Counted from the first letter of the stretch, positions 18,026-29,108 are shown. The stretch is 64,000 nt of DNA from Afipia massiliensis (GCF_014203115.1 NZ_JACHIJ010000006.1:1-64000); one strand, 5' to 3'. A program made the numbers and translations. Notes: generated by a model from the letters alone, not told the origin.

Positions 18026-19306
18026 ATGGAAAATTATACTTTTCGTTTGCCCGACGTTGGTGAGGGCGTGGCTGAAGCCGAAATTGTCGCATGGCATGTG
18101 AAGATCGGCGATCTGATCGATGAAGACCAGTTGATGGTCGATGTCATGACCGACAAGGCGACGGTCGAAATGACCACGCCCGTGGCGGGGCGCGTCATCG
18201 CGCTTCACGGCGAGATTGGGCAACGTATGCCGGTGGGATCGGTTCTGATCGAACTTGATACCAATCAAAATGGGTTGGCGCCGGAAACTGCGAAGGCGCC
18301 GCCGAAGGAGGCGCCAGCATCGAAGTCCGTCGTGGCAGCGCCTGTAGCTGCTGCGCCTGTCAAGTCAACGTCGCCAGCGGCACCGGCAAAATCCGAACCG
18401 GCACGGTTTGCCGCGACGCGTGCGCCGGGCGATCTCCCGCTTGCTGCGCCAGCGACACGCAGGCGGGCCTATGAACTCGGTTTACCGCTGCAATTTGTAC
18501 CAGGCACCGGTCCGGGGGGGCGGATCACCGCGGAAGATCTGAATGCGTATGTTGCAGGTACGCCGGCTGGTGCGTCGGTGCAACACCATCACGCGAAACG
18601 TGAGGGTATCACCGAGACCAGGATCGTTGGTCTGCGCCGCAAGATCGCCGAGAACATGCAGGTCTCCAAGCGCCGAATTCCTCATTTTACTTATGTCGAG
18701 GAGTTCGATCTTACCGAACTCGGGAGGTTGCGGCGGGAAGTGAATGCGGAGGGCAGGATGGATCGCCCGAAGCTGACCTTGCTGCCGTTTTTCATGCGCG
18801 CGCTTGTCAGCCTCGTCGCTGACTTCCCGCAGGTCAACGCACGCTATGATGACGAGACCAGTATTCTGCGTACATATGAAGGCCTCCATATCGGTATCGC
18901 CACCCAGACTCCGGGTGGGCTGATGGTGCCGGTTGTGCACCATGTTGAAGCGCTTGGCCTGTTCGAGTGCGCGAGTGAACTCGCGCGCGTCACAAAGGCG
19001 GCGCGAGAGGGCAAGGCCACCCGTGACGAGCTGACAGGCTCGACGATCACGCTGACCAGTCTGGGCGCACTTGGCGGCGTGTCCGCGACGCCGGTGATCA
19101 ATTATCCAGAAGTGGCGATCATTGGCCCCAACAAGCTCGTCGAGCGGCCGGTTGTGCTGAACGGTCAGGTCGCGGTCCGAACAATGATGAACCTGTCCGC
19201 ATCGTTCGATCATCGCATCGTCGATGGTTATGATGCCGCTCGATTCATTCAGGCCCTGAAACGCCTGATCGAACAGCCCGCATTGCTGTTTATGGATCGT
19301 GCGTGA
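18026..19306 (+). CDS. bkdB: Branched-chain 2-oxoacid dehydrogenase E2 component (dihydrolipoyl acyltransferase)
   Basis: The 426-residue core of the complex, transferring the acyl group to CoA. One N-terminal lipoyl domain carries the modified lysine at residue 44 (MTDKATVEM). An Ala/Pro-rich linker covers about 88-130, the E1/E3-binding domain about 140-172, and the catalytic domain ends with HRIVDGYDAARF at about 399-410. It starts three bases after the E1 beta stop. Confidence 0.93.
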   Translation: MENYTFRLPDVGEGVAEAEIVAWHVKIGDLIDEDQLMVDVMTDKATVEMTTPVAGRVIALHGEIGQRMPVGSVLIELDTNQNGLAPETAKAPPKEAPASKSVVAAPVAAAPVKSTSPAAPAKSEPARFAATRAPGDLPLAAPATRRRAYELGLPLQFVPGTGPGGRITAEDLNAYVAGTPAGASVQHHHAKREGITETRIVGLRRKIAENMQVSKRRIPHFTYVEEFDLTELGRLRREVNAEGRMDRPKLTLLPFFMRALVSLVADFPQVNARYDDETSILRTYEGLHIGIATQTPGGLMVPVVHHVEALGLFECASELARVTKAAREGKATRDELTGSTITLTSLGALGGVSATPVINYPEVAIIGPNKLVERPVVLNGQVAVRTMMNLSASFDHRIVDGYDAARFIQALKRLIEQPALLFMDRA

Positions 19307-20703
19307 TGGAGACAATCAAGACCAAGGTCATCGTGGTCGGCGGCGGCCCCGGTGGTTATGTGGCGGCGATCCGTTGCGGCCAGCTCGGCTTCGACACTGT
19401 GCTTGTCGAAAAGGAGCGGCTGGGCGGCACCTGCCTGATCCGCGGCTGCATTCCATCCAAGGCGCTTATTCATGCCGCAGGGCAGTTCGAGGCCATAGCG
19501 CGGGTAGCTGAAGGCGGCCGTTTAGGCATCAGCTTGGCCAGTCCGCCACAACTCGACTTCGCCGGCACCGTCCGCTGGAAGGAAGGCATCGTCAATCAGC
19601 TGAATAACGGCATCGCGGGATTGCTGAAACGAGCCAAGGTAAAGGTCGTGCAGGGATGGGCGACGTTCTCCGATGCCAAGACGTGCCGAGTGACGGGAGC
19701 GGACACCGATGTCGTCATCACAGCGGAGCATGTCATTCTTGCCAACGGATCTGTGCCGGTTGAATTGCCATTCCTGCCGTTCGGCGGTTCAGTCATATCC
19801 TCAACCGAAGCGCTTTCACTGCCCGAGCTTCCGAAGTCTCTGGTGGTGGTGGGCGGCGGCTATATCGGCCTCGAACTTGGTATTGCGTTTCGCAAGCTTG
19901 GCTCTCAAGTTGCAGTCGTCGAGGCGCAGCAGCAGATTCTCCCGCTGTACGACGAACAGCTTGTCGAACCTGTTCGGCGCTGGCTGAAGCGCAAAAATGT
20001 CATCACGCATCTCGGGGCCAAAGCGGTTGGGATAGATGAGGCCGGAACGGGACTTGTCATTGAAACAGACTCCCGGGAGCGGCTGACGTTACAGGCCGAC
20101 AAGATCCTCGTGGCCACCGGCCGTCGGCCCGCAGTAGATGGCTGGGGCCTCGAGCATATGGCGGTGGCGATTGATGGCGGGTTCGTGCGTGTCGATGAAC
20201 GCTGCGCCACATCGATGAAGAATGTCTGGGCGATCGGCGATCTCGTCGGTGAGCCGATGTTGGCCCATAAGGCATCCATGCAAGGCGAAATGGTTGCGGA
20301 GATTATCGCTGGTCATCGCCGCCGCTTTGACCCTGTTGCAATTCCCGCGGTTTGCTTCACGGAGCCGGAGATCGTTAGCGTTGAGACGGGAGCAACGACA
20401 GCCGATTTGCAGGATGCCATTGTTTCAACTTTTCCCTTTCAGGCGAATGGCCGAGCCTTGTCGATGAATGGCGTCGAGGATGGTGGCTTCGTGCGTGTGG
20501 TCGCGAGAAAAAGCGACCACCGTATCCTCAGGATTCATGCTGTCGGTCCGCACGTGTCAGAGCTTGTGGGTGAATTCACCCAAGCGATAGAGATGGGGGC
20601 AGTCTTGCAAGACATCGCATGCACTATTCATGCTCATCCGACCCTGGGCGAAGCGTTCCACGAGGCGGCACTTAAGGGGTTGGGTCATGCGATCCATGCT
20701 TAA
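19306..20703 (+). CDS. lpdV: Dihydrolipoyl dehydrogenase (E3 of the branched-chain complex)
   Basis: An FAD/NAD disulphide oxidoreductase of 465 residues that reoxidises the E2 lipoyl groups. VGGGPGGYVA (11-20) binds FAD, and the redox-active cysteines are 43 and 48 in GGTCLIRGCIPSKA. VVVGGGYIGLELG is the NAD-binding site, and the C-terminal HAHPTLGEAFHEAA carries the His-Glu pair. The ATG shares a base with the E2 stop, so it is translationally coupled. A GTG one codon earlier is possible. Its position as last gene of the operon supports the LpdV name. Confidence 0.92.
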   Translation: METIKTKVIVVGGGPGGYVAAIRCGQLGFDTVLVEKERLGGTCLIRGCIPSKALIHAAGQFEAIARVAEGGRLGISLASPPQLDFAGTVRWKEGIVNQLNNGIAGLLKRAKVKVVQGWATFSDAKTCRVTGADTDVVITAEHVILANGSVPVELPFLPFGGSVISSTEALSLPELPKSLVVVGGGYIGLELGIAFRKLGSQVAVVEAQQQILPLYDEQLVEPVRRWLKRKNVITHLGAKAVGIDEAGTGLVIETDSRERLTLQADKILVATGRRPAVDGWGLEHMAVAIDGGFVRVDERCATSMKNVWAIGDLVGEPMLAHKASMQGEMVAEIIAGHRRRFDPVAIPAVCFTEPEIVSVETGATTADLQDAIVSTFPFQANGRALSMNGVEDGGFVRVVARKSDHRILRIHAVGPHVSELVGEFTQAIEMGAVLQDIACTIHAHPTLGEAFHEAALKGLGHAIHA

Positions 20704-20991
20704 CTCTACATTCAGTTCAGGCAGAGAGGCGTTCAACCTCTGTCTGGGTTCCACAAGTTTTGCTTCACTAATATCTGATTTCGGAATTATTGGGATTATC
20801 AAGACCTTCGCATCGTCATAGAGAGCGGTCCGCAATAAGGGATGTCGCCACGCTGGTCCTGCCTGTTTTCGTGGCTCATCGCGATACTAATGAAGATTCG
20901 ATAGCGTGCGGCATAAGCCGCGATCATGCTAGCCGCAACAATAACAAAATTGGCGGGTGACCAATAAAGCAACACCACTCAGGGGGATGCG

Positions 20992-21528
20992 TTGGAAATC
21001 ATAAAATTCACGCGCGTGATCGACGGCATTAGCGATGTCGCAGGTTACATTGCCAAATGGCTCGTGCTCCTCGCCTGCCTCGTGAGTGCTGGCAACGCAG
21101 TGGTCCGTTATCTGGTCAGCTACAGCTCAAACGGATTGCTTGAAATCCAGTGGTACATGTTCGGCGGGATCGTGTTGCTCGGAGCTGCGCAGACGCTGCG
21201 TCTTAACGAGCACGTTCGCGTCGATCTGCTGTATTCGTGGGTAACTGACAGAACGCGGCTGTGGATCGATATCTTCGGCTTCACGGTATTCCTGCTCCCG
21301 GTGATGGCCTACCTCACCTACCTGACCTGGCCCTTCTTCTTCAGTTCCTTCCAATCGAAGGAGATGTCCATGAACGCGGGCGGACTGATCCTGTGGCCTG
21401 CCAAGGCCCTCCTTCCCGCTGGTTTCGCATTGCTCTTCATTCAGGGGCTTGGCGAACTTGCAAAGCGTACTGCGGCGCTCGCTGGCGCGATACGCATTAA
21501 CACGCATTACGAAGCTCCTTTGCAATAG
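20992..21528 (+). CDS. TRAP transporter small permease (DctQ-type)
   Basis: A 178-residue inner-membrane protein with four predicted helices, including LVLLACLVSAGNAVVRYLV and WYMFGGIVLLGAAQTLRLNEHVRVD, the latter a hallmark of DctQ proteins. The start is TTG with AGGGGGA upstream. It pairs with the large permease 25 bases downstream. The gap to the previous operon is 288 bases and holds no gene. Confidence 0.88.
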   Translation: MEIIKFTRVIDGISDVAGYIAKWLVLLACLVSAGNAVVRYLVSYSSNGLLEIQWYMFGGIVLLGAAQTLRLNEHVRVDLLYSWVTDRTRLWIDIFGFTVFLLPVMAYLTYLTWPFFFSSFQSKEMSMNAGGLILWPAKALLPAGFALLFIQGLGELAKRTAALAGAIRINTHYEAPLQ

Positions 21529-21553
21529 CAACCGCACGAGTCGGGATTAGTTG

Positions 21554-22975
21554 ATGTTTTCGCACGGCATATTTCCCCCGTTGATGTTCGGGTCCATGAT
21601 CCTGTTTATGCTGATCGGGTTTCCGGTCGCATTCTCATTGGCTGCGGTTGGATTGTTTTTCGGCATTCTGGGAACCAATACAGGACACTTCGATCCATCG
21701 TTTCTGCAGGCTCTCCCCTTCCGCTTTTACGGAATCATTTCAAACGAGCTGTTGCTGTCGATTCCATTCTTTACATTCATGGGTGCGATTCTTGAACGGT
21801 GCGGTCTTGCGGAAGATTTGCTCGAAGGCACAGGTCAACTGTTCGGAAAAATTCCAGGTGGTCTCGCCTATGCCGTGATCCTCGTTGGCGCCATTCTTGG
21901 AGCGATCACCGGCACGGTGGCTGCCTCGGTCATCGCCATGGGCGTTATCTCGCTGCCGATCATGATCCGCTACGGTTACGATATGCGCCTCGCGACCGGT
22001 GTTATCGCAGCGTCCGGAACCATCACGCAGTTGATTCCTCCGTCGCTCGTGCTGATCGTACTCGCCGACCAGCTCGGCCGTTCCGTCGGCGACATGTACC
22101 TCGGCGCAATCGGCCCCTCGATCCTGCAGGTCGTGATCTTCCTGCTCTACATCGTCGGCGTATCGATCCTGCAGCCCCAAAAAATGCCGCCCCTTCCCGA
22201 GTCGGCGCGAGAGCCAATGGACTGGAAGCTCGTCAGCCGCGTGCTGTGGGGCATGATCCCTTCGATCGTCTTGATCTTTCTCGTTCTCGGCACCATCGGT
22301 CTCGGGCTTGCGACACCCACCGAGGCCGGCGCCATGGGCGCAGTCGGCGCGATGGTCCTCGCCGCGATGCACCGTCGCCTGACATGGCCGCTGGTCGAAC
22401 AGGCGATGACGTCCACGATGCGGCTGACATCCATGGTGGTGTTCATCCTTGTCGGCTCGACCTGCTTCAGCCTCGTGTTCCAGGGCATGGATGGCGGGCG
22501 CTGGATCGAGCATCTGCTCACGGGGCTGCCGGGGGGTGCCATCGGATTCCTGATCTTCGTCAACATCTTCGTATTCTTCCTGGCGTTCTTCCTGGACTTC
22601 TTCGAGATCGCCTTCATCATCATTCCACTGCTTGCGCCGGTCGCCTCCAAGCTTGGCATTGACCTGGTGTGGTTCGGAGTCCTGCTCTGCGTCAACATGC
22701 AGACGTCGTTCATGCACCCGCCGTTCGGCTTCGCGCTGTTCTACCTGCGCGGCATCGCCCCACCTGAAGTAAAGAGCTCGGACATCTATTGGGGCGCCAT
22801 GCCGTGGGTGCTGATGCAAGTCATCCTGGTGATTATCGTGATCTACTGGCCGGGTGCGGTGACCTACTGGATCGACACCACCAAGGTCGACACCACCAAC
22901 ATCAAGATCAACATCCCAGAGAATGAGATACCGCAACTCGAACTGCAGAGAACTGATAGCGCGCTATGGAGGTAG
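21554..22975 (+). CDS. TRAP transporter large permease (DctM-type)
   Basis: A 473-residue inner-membrane protein with about 11-12 helices that conducts the Na+-coupled solute symport. LGAITGTVAASVIAMGVISLP and ASGTITQLIPPSLVLIVLAD are the two conserved DctM hairpin regions. The C-terminal HPPFGFALFYLRGIAPPEV is also typical. The 474-residue frame begins at a TTG, and the ATG one codon later is preferred. The matching receptor gene lies downstream, after a hairpin and an operator-like block, so it may be transcribed separately. Confidence 0.9.
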   Translation: MFSHGIFPPLMFGSMILFMLIGFPVAFSLAAVGLFFGILGTNTGHFDPSFLQALPFRFYGIISNELLLSIPFFTFMGAILERCGLAEDLLEGTGQLFGKIPGGLAYAVILVGAILGAITGTVAASVIAMGVISLPIMIRYGYDMRLATGVIAASGTITQLIPPSLVLIVLADQLGRSVGDMYLGAIGPSILQVVIFLLYIVGVSILQPQKMPPLPESAREPMDWKLVSRVLWGMIPSIVLIFLVLGTIGLGLATPTEAGAMGAVGAMVLAAMHRRLTWPLVEQAMTSTMRLTSMVVFILVGSTCFSLVFQGMDGGRWIEHLLTGLPGGAIGFLIFVNIFVFFLAFFLDFFEIAFIIIPLLAPVASKLGIDLVWFGVLLCVNMQTSFMHPPFGFALFYLRGIAPPEVKSSDIYWGAMPWVLMQVILVIIVIYWPGAVTYWIDTTKVDTTNIKINIPENEIPQLELQRTDSALWR

Positions 22976-23033
22976 CGACGCTCTAAGAGGCACGGTTGTT
23001 TCTTCAAATTGCCAGGGACGCCGTACTGGACCT

Positions 23034-23061
23034 CTATGAAGCGAAACTTTTCGCTTCATAG
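23034..23061 (+). other. Perfect stem-loop between TRAP permease and receptor genes
   Basis: CTATGAAGCGAA, loop ACTT, TTCGCTTCATAG: a 12-bp perfect stem 58 bases after the large-permease stop, without a T-run. It may protect or terminate the permease transcript. Confidence 0.5.
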
Positions 23062-23108
23062 CGCAGAGGCGAGACCTACCAAATGCTTTCGAAGTGGCAA
23101 TGAAATTG

Positions 23109-24355
<1,247 letters not shown>

Positions 24356-24689
24356 GCGGAAAAATTCGCTGGATTGAGCACGTCGAAGGCAGCTTTGATG
24401 CGCTTGCCGCGAATCTTTTGCTCAAGGAGCGAATGACGCTCAAATTCTAAGAATCTCCGGGAGAACCTTCGCACACTCGATTTTTGATAGTGGCAAAATT
24501 GATTCCCGATATGGAGTACGAGGTGTGCAATGACAGTATCTCAGCGTCCCATATGTTCCGAACGATGACATCCTAAGTACTATCTCTATTCGAACTCGCG
24601 GCCAGAATTGTGATGATTTGCAAAGCCAGTTTCGCAAAGTTCCTTCCTAGAGGCGGCTTGCATCGCGGGAGAGTGGAGTTCTTCTCGCT
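24356..24689. other. Intergenic stretch, no gene recognised
   Basis: 334 bases. A short open tail (reading WIEHVEGSFDALAAN to a stop near 24449) could be the end of a lost gene, but the family is not recognisable. No hairpin or operator block was seen. Confidence 0.4.
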
Positions 24690-25580
24690 ATGAACAATCC
24701 GTATGCACCCATTGGCTTCATCGGTCTCGGTACCATGGGTGAGCCAATGGCATTGAATCTGATCAAGGCGGGTCTTCCGCTTGTTGTGTGGAATCGCTCT
24801 CACGTAAAGTGCAAAAGCGTCGCCGCGTTAGGTGCGGCTGTCGCCACGCATCCGGAAGAAGTATTTCTGCGGTGTGAAGTTGTCATTGTCATGCTGGTCG
24901 ACGGACCTGCCCTGGATGATGTTCTGGTGCGAAACGGACGAGCGTTCAATGACCGTGTGCGTGGTCGTATCTTGATTAACATGGCGACAACCGCGCCTGA
25001 GTATTCAAAAGCTCTTGAGGCAGACGTCATTGCTGCGGGAGGACGTTACGTCGAGGCTCCGGTATCTGGCTCGCGCAAGCCTGCGGAGGCTGGGAAACTG
25101 ATAGGCATGCTAGCAGGGGAAAAGGAATCTATAGACACCGTACGGTCGTTGCTTGCGCCAATGTGCAGCAATGTCGTTCCTTGCGGAAATGTGCCGAATG
25201 CACTTCTTATGAAGCTTTCTGTGAATCTGTTTCTGACCGCAATCGTCGCTGGACTTTCTGAGGCTGTGCATTTCGCAAGTCGCCAGAAACTGGATCTCTC
25301 GAAATTTTTCGCTGTACTCGATGCTGGGCCATTGGCAAGCGACGTATCGCGCATCAAGGGCGAAAAGTTTCTGTCGCAGGACTTCGCTGTGCAGGCGTCA
25401 ATCCGCAATGTTCTCGAAAATGTCCAGCTGATTTCAAATGCTGCGCAGGCAGCAGGGATTGCTTCGCCACTACTGAATGTCTGCCTCGCTCTCTTCACTG
25501 AGGCCAGCGCCTTGGGTTTTGCGGACAGCGACATGATTGCAGTGATACGGGCGATCGAGCAACGAACATCTGAACTCTAA
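24690..25580 (+). CDS. 3-hydroxyisobutyrate dehydrogenase-like NAD(P)-dependent oxidoreductase
   Basis: A 296-residue beta-hydroxyacid dehydrogenase. The Rossmann motif GFIGLGTMGEPMA lies at about 8-20, substrate-binding APVSGSRKPAE at about 127-137, and the catalytic Lys near residue 174 in LLMKLSVNLF. Family members oxidise 3-hydroxyisobutyrate, tartronate semialdehyde or related 3-hydroxyacids. 3-hydroxyisobutyrate is a valine intermediate, which fits the bkd operon upstream, but the exact substrate is open. A cupin gene follows. Confidence 0.85.
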   Translation: MNNPYAPIGFIGLGTMGEPMALNLIKAGLPLVVWNRSHVKCKSVAALGAAVATHPEEVFLRCEVVIVMLVDGPALDDVLVRNGRAFNDRVRGRILINMATTAPEYSKALEADVIAAGGRYVEAPVSGSRKPAEAGKLIGMLAGEKESIDTVRSLLAPMCSNVVPCGNVPNALLMKLSVNLFLTAIVAGLSEAVHFASRQKLDLSKFFAVLDAGPLASDVSRIKGEKFLSQDFAVQASIRNVLENVQLISNAAQAAGIASPLLNVCLALFTEASALGFADSDMIAVIRAIEQRTSEL

Positions 25581-25636
25581 AGCTTGGACGTGAACTCACT
25601 GCCGATAACCTGAATGCTCGCGTGGGAGTGGAGCGC

Positions 25637-26044
25637 ATGGAAATTTATGTTAGCGGCTCGAGATCATCGCGCCGTGGCGAACCGGAATACTTTACCGGCT
25701 CTGTGTGGCGGGAAGAGATCATTACGGCGCCGGCACCGGCTCGCGTGCGGTCGGGATTTGCGCGCTTCGAACCGAGGGCGCGAACGGCTTGGCATACGCA
25801 TCCTTTGGGTCAGACGCTCTGTGTGCTGTCTGGAGTTGGTCGAGTGCAGTCGTGGGGAGAGAAAGCACGCGAGGTGCGCGCTGGTGACGTTATTTGGATT
25901 CCGCCTGGCGAGAAGCACTGGCATGGAGCCAGTCCTAACCACACGATGGTTTACATCGCAACGCAGGAAGATCTCGACGGCGTGCATGTCAGATGGATGG
26001 AGCACGTTAGCGAAGCGCAATACCTCAGTCCGATAAGCTTGTGA
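25637..26044 (+). CDS. Cupin-domain protein (quercetinase-like, carboxymuconolactone-associated type)
   Basis: A 135-residue single cupin. Metal-binding motif 1 reads [21 protein letters not shown], and motif 2 reads [17 protein letters not shown] with its histidine. The order resembles the small cupins found beside decarboxylases and oxidoreductases. The ATG at 25637 with GGAGTGGA upstream is preferred to the GTG at 25622. It lies between the 3-hydroxyisobutyrate dehydrogenase-like and deacetylase-like genes on the same strand. Confidence 0.75.
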   Translation: MEIYVSGSRSSRRGEPEYFTGSVWREEIITAPAPARVRSGFARFEPRARTAWHTHPLGQTLCVLSGVGRVQSWGEKAREVRAGDVIWIPPGEKHWHGASPNHTMVYIATQEDLDGVHVRWMEHVSEAQYLSPISL

Positions 26045-26089
26045 GCTATCTGCGTTTTATATTGTTCGGTTAGATTCAGAGGAAGTGAG

Positions 26090-26974
26090 ATGTCGAAAGA
26101 GATTCAGTGCACATTCAGTGTGGATATTGATGCGGTCGCGGGATTCCTTGGCTCGTGGGGAGGTGCCGATTCCATCTATGATATACAGCGGGGAATCTTC
26201 GCCGGTGAAATCGGTACGCCACGCATTCTCAAGCTGTTCGATAAATATGGAATCACAGCAACATGGTTTGTGCCAGGGCATTCCATCGAAACATTTCCTG
26301 AGCAAACAAAAATGGTTGTCGCTGCCGGGCATGAAATTGGTGCCCATGGCTATTCACACGAACCGCCGATGAACCTGACTGCGGAACAGGAAGAGGACAT
26401 CCTCAAAAAGTCGGTCGATCTGATCGAGGAGTTCAGTGGAAAGAAGCCGCGAGGGTATTCAGCTCCATGGTGGGAGCCTTCTGCAAACACGTTCGACCTC
26501 TTGCGCAAGTATGGATTTCAATACGGGCATACGCAGGCTTACCACGATTTTCTGCCGTTCTACGCGCGCGTCGGAGAGACTTGGACGAAGGTCGACTATG
26601 CCAAGAAGGCTTCGGAGTGGATGAAGCCGCTGGTGCATGGAAAGGAAATCGACCTGGTCGAAATCCCCACCAACTGGTATATTGATGATCTCCCCCCGCT
26701 GATGTTCATCAAGCAGGCGCCCAATAGCGGCGGCTGGTTCAATCCTCGCGATATTGAAGAGATGTGGCGGGACCAATTCGACTGGGTTTATCGCGAGATG
26801 GATTATGCGGTATTCCCCATCACGATTCATCCTGATGTCGCGGGAAGGCCGCAAGTCCTCCTTCTGCTTGAACGGCTGATTTCGCACATTAACGCCCATG
26901 CGGGGGTCCGTTGGATGACCATGGAAGATGTGGCGAAGGATTTTCGTCGCCGTCAGCCATTCCGGGCACGTTGA
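26090..26974 (+). CDS. Polysaccharide-deacetylase-fold hydrolase (PuuE/cyclic-imidase-like)
   Basis: A 294-residue NodB-type metal hydrolase without signal peptide, so cytoplasmic. The catalytic and metal-binding acids are in SVDIDAVAG (Asp12 and Asp14), and the metal histidines in [12 protein letters not shown] at about residues 86 and 90. The region around residues 120-160 ([20 protein letters not shown]) follows the PuuE/HpPgdA subgroup, which acts on allantoin, cyclic imides and similar small amides rather than on polysaccharide. A GAGGAAGTGAG ribosome site precedes the ATG. Substrate unknown. Confidence 0.8.
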   Translation: MSKEIQCTFSVDIDAVAGFLGSWGGADSIYDIQRGIFAGEIGTPRILKLFDKYGITATWFVPGHSIETFPEQTKMVVAAGHEIGAHGYSHEPPMNLTAEQEEDILKKSVDLIEEFSGKKPRGYSAPWWEPSANTFDLLRKYGFQYGHTQAYHDFLPFYARVGETWTKVDYAKKASEWMKPLVHGKEIDLVEIPTNWYIDDLPPLMFIKQAPNSGGWFNPRDIEEMWRDQFDWVYREMDYAVFPITIHPDVAGRPQVLLLLERLISHINAHAGVRWMTMEDVAKDFRRRQPFRAR

Positions 26975-26984
26975 TTAGCGAGAG

Positions 26985-27545
26985 ATGGACTTCGGAATGG
27001 GCGCGCGATCGCAAGGGCTGGAACGGGACATTGAAAGACCGTCCGAAAGTGTTCGTGGGATCATGAATGCGGATATTGACGACGGATCGATCGCGTATGC
27101 GATCGGGATGCAATTGCCTTTCGAATGCTTGCGCAACGCTGCGGCCCAACTGGCGGGGGTCCTGATTTTGGCCGCTACCGGCAGCCGATCAGGTTCTCCC
27201 GACCATCCAATCGTGGCCGTCGCGGCTGACAATCATCAGCAAGCACTCGACGGGATGAACGCGTTAAAGGTGCCGGACGGAAGCAGGCATCGGCATCTCC
27301 ACATGATCCGCGCGTCGTCTCTTATCGCGGATGCCGTGGTTACGTTTAAATCCGTTGCTACACGGAAGAATTCCAACATCGATGCGGCTCTCGCGCTGCT
27401 GGTTCGTGGATGGAGCGAATTGCGCCTCGCCTCTGTATCGCTTCCCGGATGCGAGATCGTTGATCTCCAGCACGCCTGCTGTGCGGATCATCAGAAATCA
27501 ATCGGAGCGGGTTTCGCCGCTCGTGCTGTTCAAGCGGGGCAGTAA
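26985..27545 (+). CDS. Unrecognised protein in a catabolic operon
   Basis: A 186-codon frame whose family I do not recognise. It has an alternating alpha/beta look: AAAQLAGVLILAATGSRSG, then HPIVAVAADNHQQALDGMNA, then NIDAALALLVRGWSELRL. A Cys/His cluster (HACCADH) sits near the C-terminus. It has no signal or membrane segment. The ATG at 26985 has only a weak ribosome site, and the ATG at 27063 is an alternative. It fits tightly between the deacetylase-like and metallo-beta-lactamase genes, so it is probably translated and serves the same pathway. Confidence 0.5.
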   Translation: MDFGMGARSQGLERDIERPSESVRGIMNADIDDGSIAYAIGMQLPFECLRNAAAQLAGVLILAATGSRSGSPDHPIVAVAADNHQQALDGMNALKVPDGSRHRHLHMIRASSLIADAVVTFKSVATRKNSNIDAALALLVRGWSELRLASVSLPGCEIVDLQHACCADHQKSIGAGFAARAVQAGQ

Positions 27546-27549
27546 GTAA

Positions 27550-28425
27550 ATGGGTATTTATTCGATCTGGGTGCTTGAATACGGTTATACGAGCAGTTTT
27601 CCAAAAGGCGTGACGCTACACGGTGCGTTCAACGAGACCGCGCGGTTCTCGTATGCCTATGTACTGATCAAGGGACCTGGTGTCGTTGCGATGGTCGATG
27701 TGGGATTCGACAACGTCGCTTATGGAAAAGAACTGAATGATCGGTTTGGTGTCGAGAACTGGAGGTCGCCCCGCCAAGTGCTGGGGAATTGCGGTATTCG
27801 CCCGGAAGATGTAACGCACGTTTTTGTCACCCACGCTCACTTCGATCATTTAGGGGCGGCAGATCATTTTCCAAATGCTACCTTCTATATCCAGGAAACG
27901 GAGCTCACAAAATGGGTGTGGGCAATGTCGCTGGACCGGAAGTTTCGCTGGCTGACAGCGGCTGTCGATCCGGGCGATATCATTCGGGCGATCAATCTTG
28001 CGCGACAAGGACGACTCGTTTGCATTGACGGCGCTTGTGAGGATGTTCTTCCCGGTATTGATCTCTATCCAGCCTACGATACTCACACGGCTGGGAGCCA
28101 ATATGTGCTGATCCGTAACGATAGCGGCCGCGCATCGGCCGATTCCTGGGTATTGGCCGGCGATCTCATTTACTGCTTCGAGAACCTCGCCGGAACGGAT
28201 GCTTCAGATCCCGCTTACGTGCCGATCGGCCTGGCCATGGGGAGCCAGACCAATCTGCTTTTGATTGCTGATGAAATGGTGAAAAAAGTCGGTGGTGAAG
28301 CAAAGCGTGTAATTCCGGTTCATGAAGCCCGGCTCAAAGATGCTTTTCCTTCACGCCTAACCGAAGACGGCCTTCACATCACAGAAGTCACGCTGGGGGC
28401 TGGCCAGACAAGTTGCGTAGGATGA
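27550..28425 (+). CDS. Metallo-beta-lactamase-fold hydrolase (lactonase-like)
   Basis: A 291-residue zinc hydrolase. The metal motif HAHFDH lies at about residues 95-100, AYDTHTAGSQYVLI carries the next ligand His, and VLAGDLIY contains the bridging Asp. The layout is like N-acyl-homoserine-lactone lactonases and related cyclic-ester hydrolases. Four bases separate it from the upstream unknown gene. In this cluster it is more likely to open a lactone or ester in a catabolic pathway than to quench signals. This is inference. Confidence 0.82.
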   Translation: MGIYSIWVLEYGYTSSFPKGVTLHGAFNETARFSYAYVLIKGPGVVAMVDVGFDNVAYGKELNDRFGVENWRSPRQVLGNCGIRPEDVTHVFVTHAHFDHLGAADHFPNATFYIQETELTKWVWAMSLDRKFRWLTAAVDPGDIIRAINLARQGRLVCIDGACEDVLPGIDLYPAYDTHTAGSQYVLIRNDSGRASADSWVLAGDLIYCFENLAGTDASDPAYVPIGLAMGSQTNLLLIADEMVKKVGGEAKRVIPVHEARLKDAFPSRLTEDGLHITEVTLGAGQTSCVG

Positions 28426-28438
28426 TCGGATAGGATTC

Positions 28439-29053
28439 ATGATTTACGAGTTCAGGACTTACACACTCCGGCCGGGCACATTGCCGGAGTTTCTCAAGCG
28501 GTTTGGCGATGCTTTGCCGAGACGTCAACATTTCTCGAAGCTTGCCGCGTTCTGGTCCACGGATATCGGTCCGTTGAATCAGGTCATTCATGTCTGGCCC
28601 TACGAAAACAGTCTGGAACGTGCGCGTATTCGCGCCGAAGCAGTGAAGGATGGAAGCTGGCCGCCCAACACCGGTGAGTTTATCCTGACAATGAATGCTG
28701 AGATATTCGAGCCAATGTCGTTCTCGCCAATGCTTGATCCCTCAAGCAGCGGGCATGTTTTCGAGATGTGCACCACCACCGTCAAGCCGTTCACCATGCC
28801 GCGCATGATCGAACGCTGGAACAAGATGCTGTCCGCGCGTTTGAAGCTATCACCATTGATAGGTGTCTTTGTAACTGATGTCGGCGAACTCAACCGATTG
28901 ACGCATATCTGGTCTTACAAATCTCTTGATGAAAGGGCGGCCGTGAAGGACGCCGCTGTTGCGAGTCATCTCTGGCCGATCGGCAGCGACGATATCGTGA
29001 TTGACGAAGAGACGAAAATACTTTTGCCCGCGTCATTCTCGCCGATTCAATAG
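28439..29053 (+). CDS. NIPSNAP-family protein, two tandem domains
   Basis: 204 residues made of two ferredoxin-like NIPSNAP repeats. The first opens MIYEFRTYTLRPGTLPEFLK and contains LNQVIHVWPYENSLERARI. The second opens VFEMCTTTVKPFTMPRMI and contains LNRLTHIWSYKSLDERAAV. NIPSNAP proteins accompany catabolic enzymes but have no well-defined reaction. It follows the metallo-beta-lactamase gene by 13 bases and ends the operon. A stem-loop lies downstream at 29109. Confidence 0.82.
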   Translation: MIYEFRTYTLRPGTLPEFLKRFGDALPRRQHFSKLAAFWSTDIGPLNQVIHVWPYENSLERARIRAEAVKDGSWPPNTGEFILTMNAEIFEPMSFSPMLDPSSSGHVFEMCTTTVKPFTMPRMIERWNKMLSARLKLSPLIGVFVTDVGELNRLTHIWSYKSLDERAAVKDAAVASHLWPIGSDDIVIDEETKILLPASFSPIQ

Positions 29054-29108
29054 GCGGATCAGATACTGAAAATCGGTCTTCGCAGATCCCAGGGCAGTTT
29101 CGAGTAGC

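Noticed and set aside
20753-20767. Possible fifth copy of the TGAAGT-N3-ACTTCA block before the TRAP small permease
   Set aside because: Only 11 of 15 core positions match and the TTYCGA half at fixed distance is absent.
21740-22936. A 398-codon minus-strand frame opposite the TRAP large permease
   Set aside because: It is antisense to a gene with clear family motifs and consists of biased His/Asp/Arg-rich residues, the usual shadow of a GC-rich membrane-protein gene.
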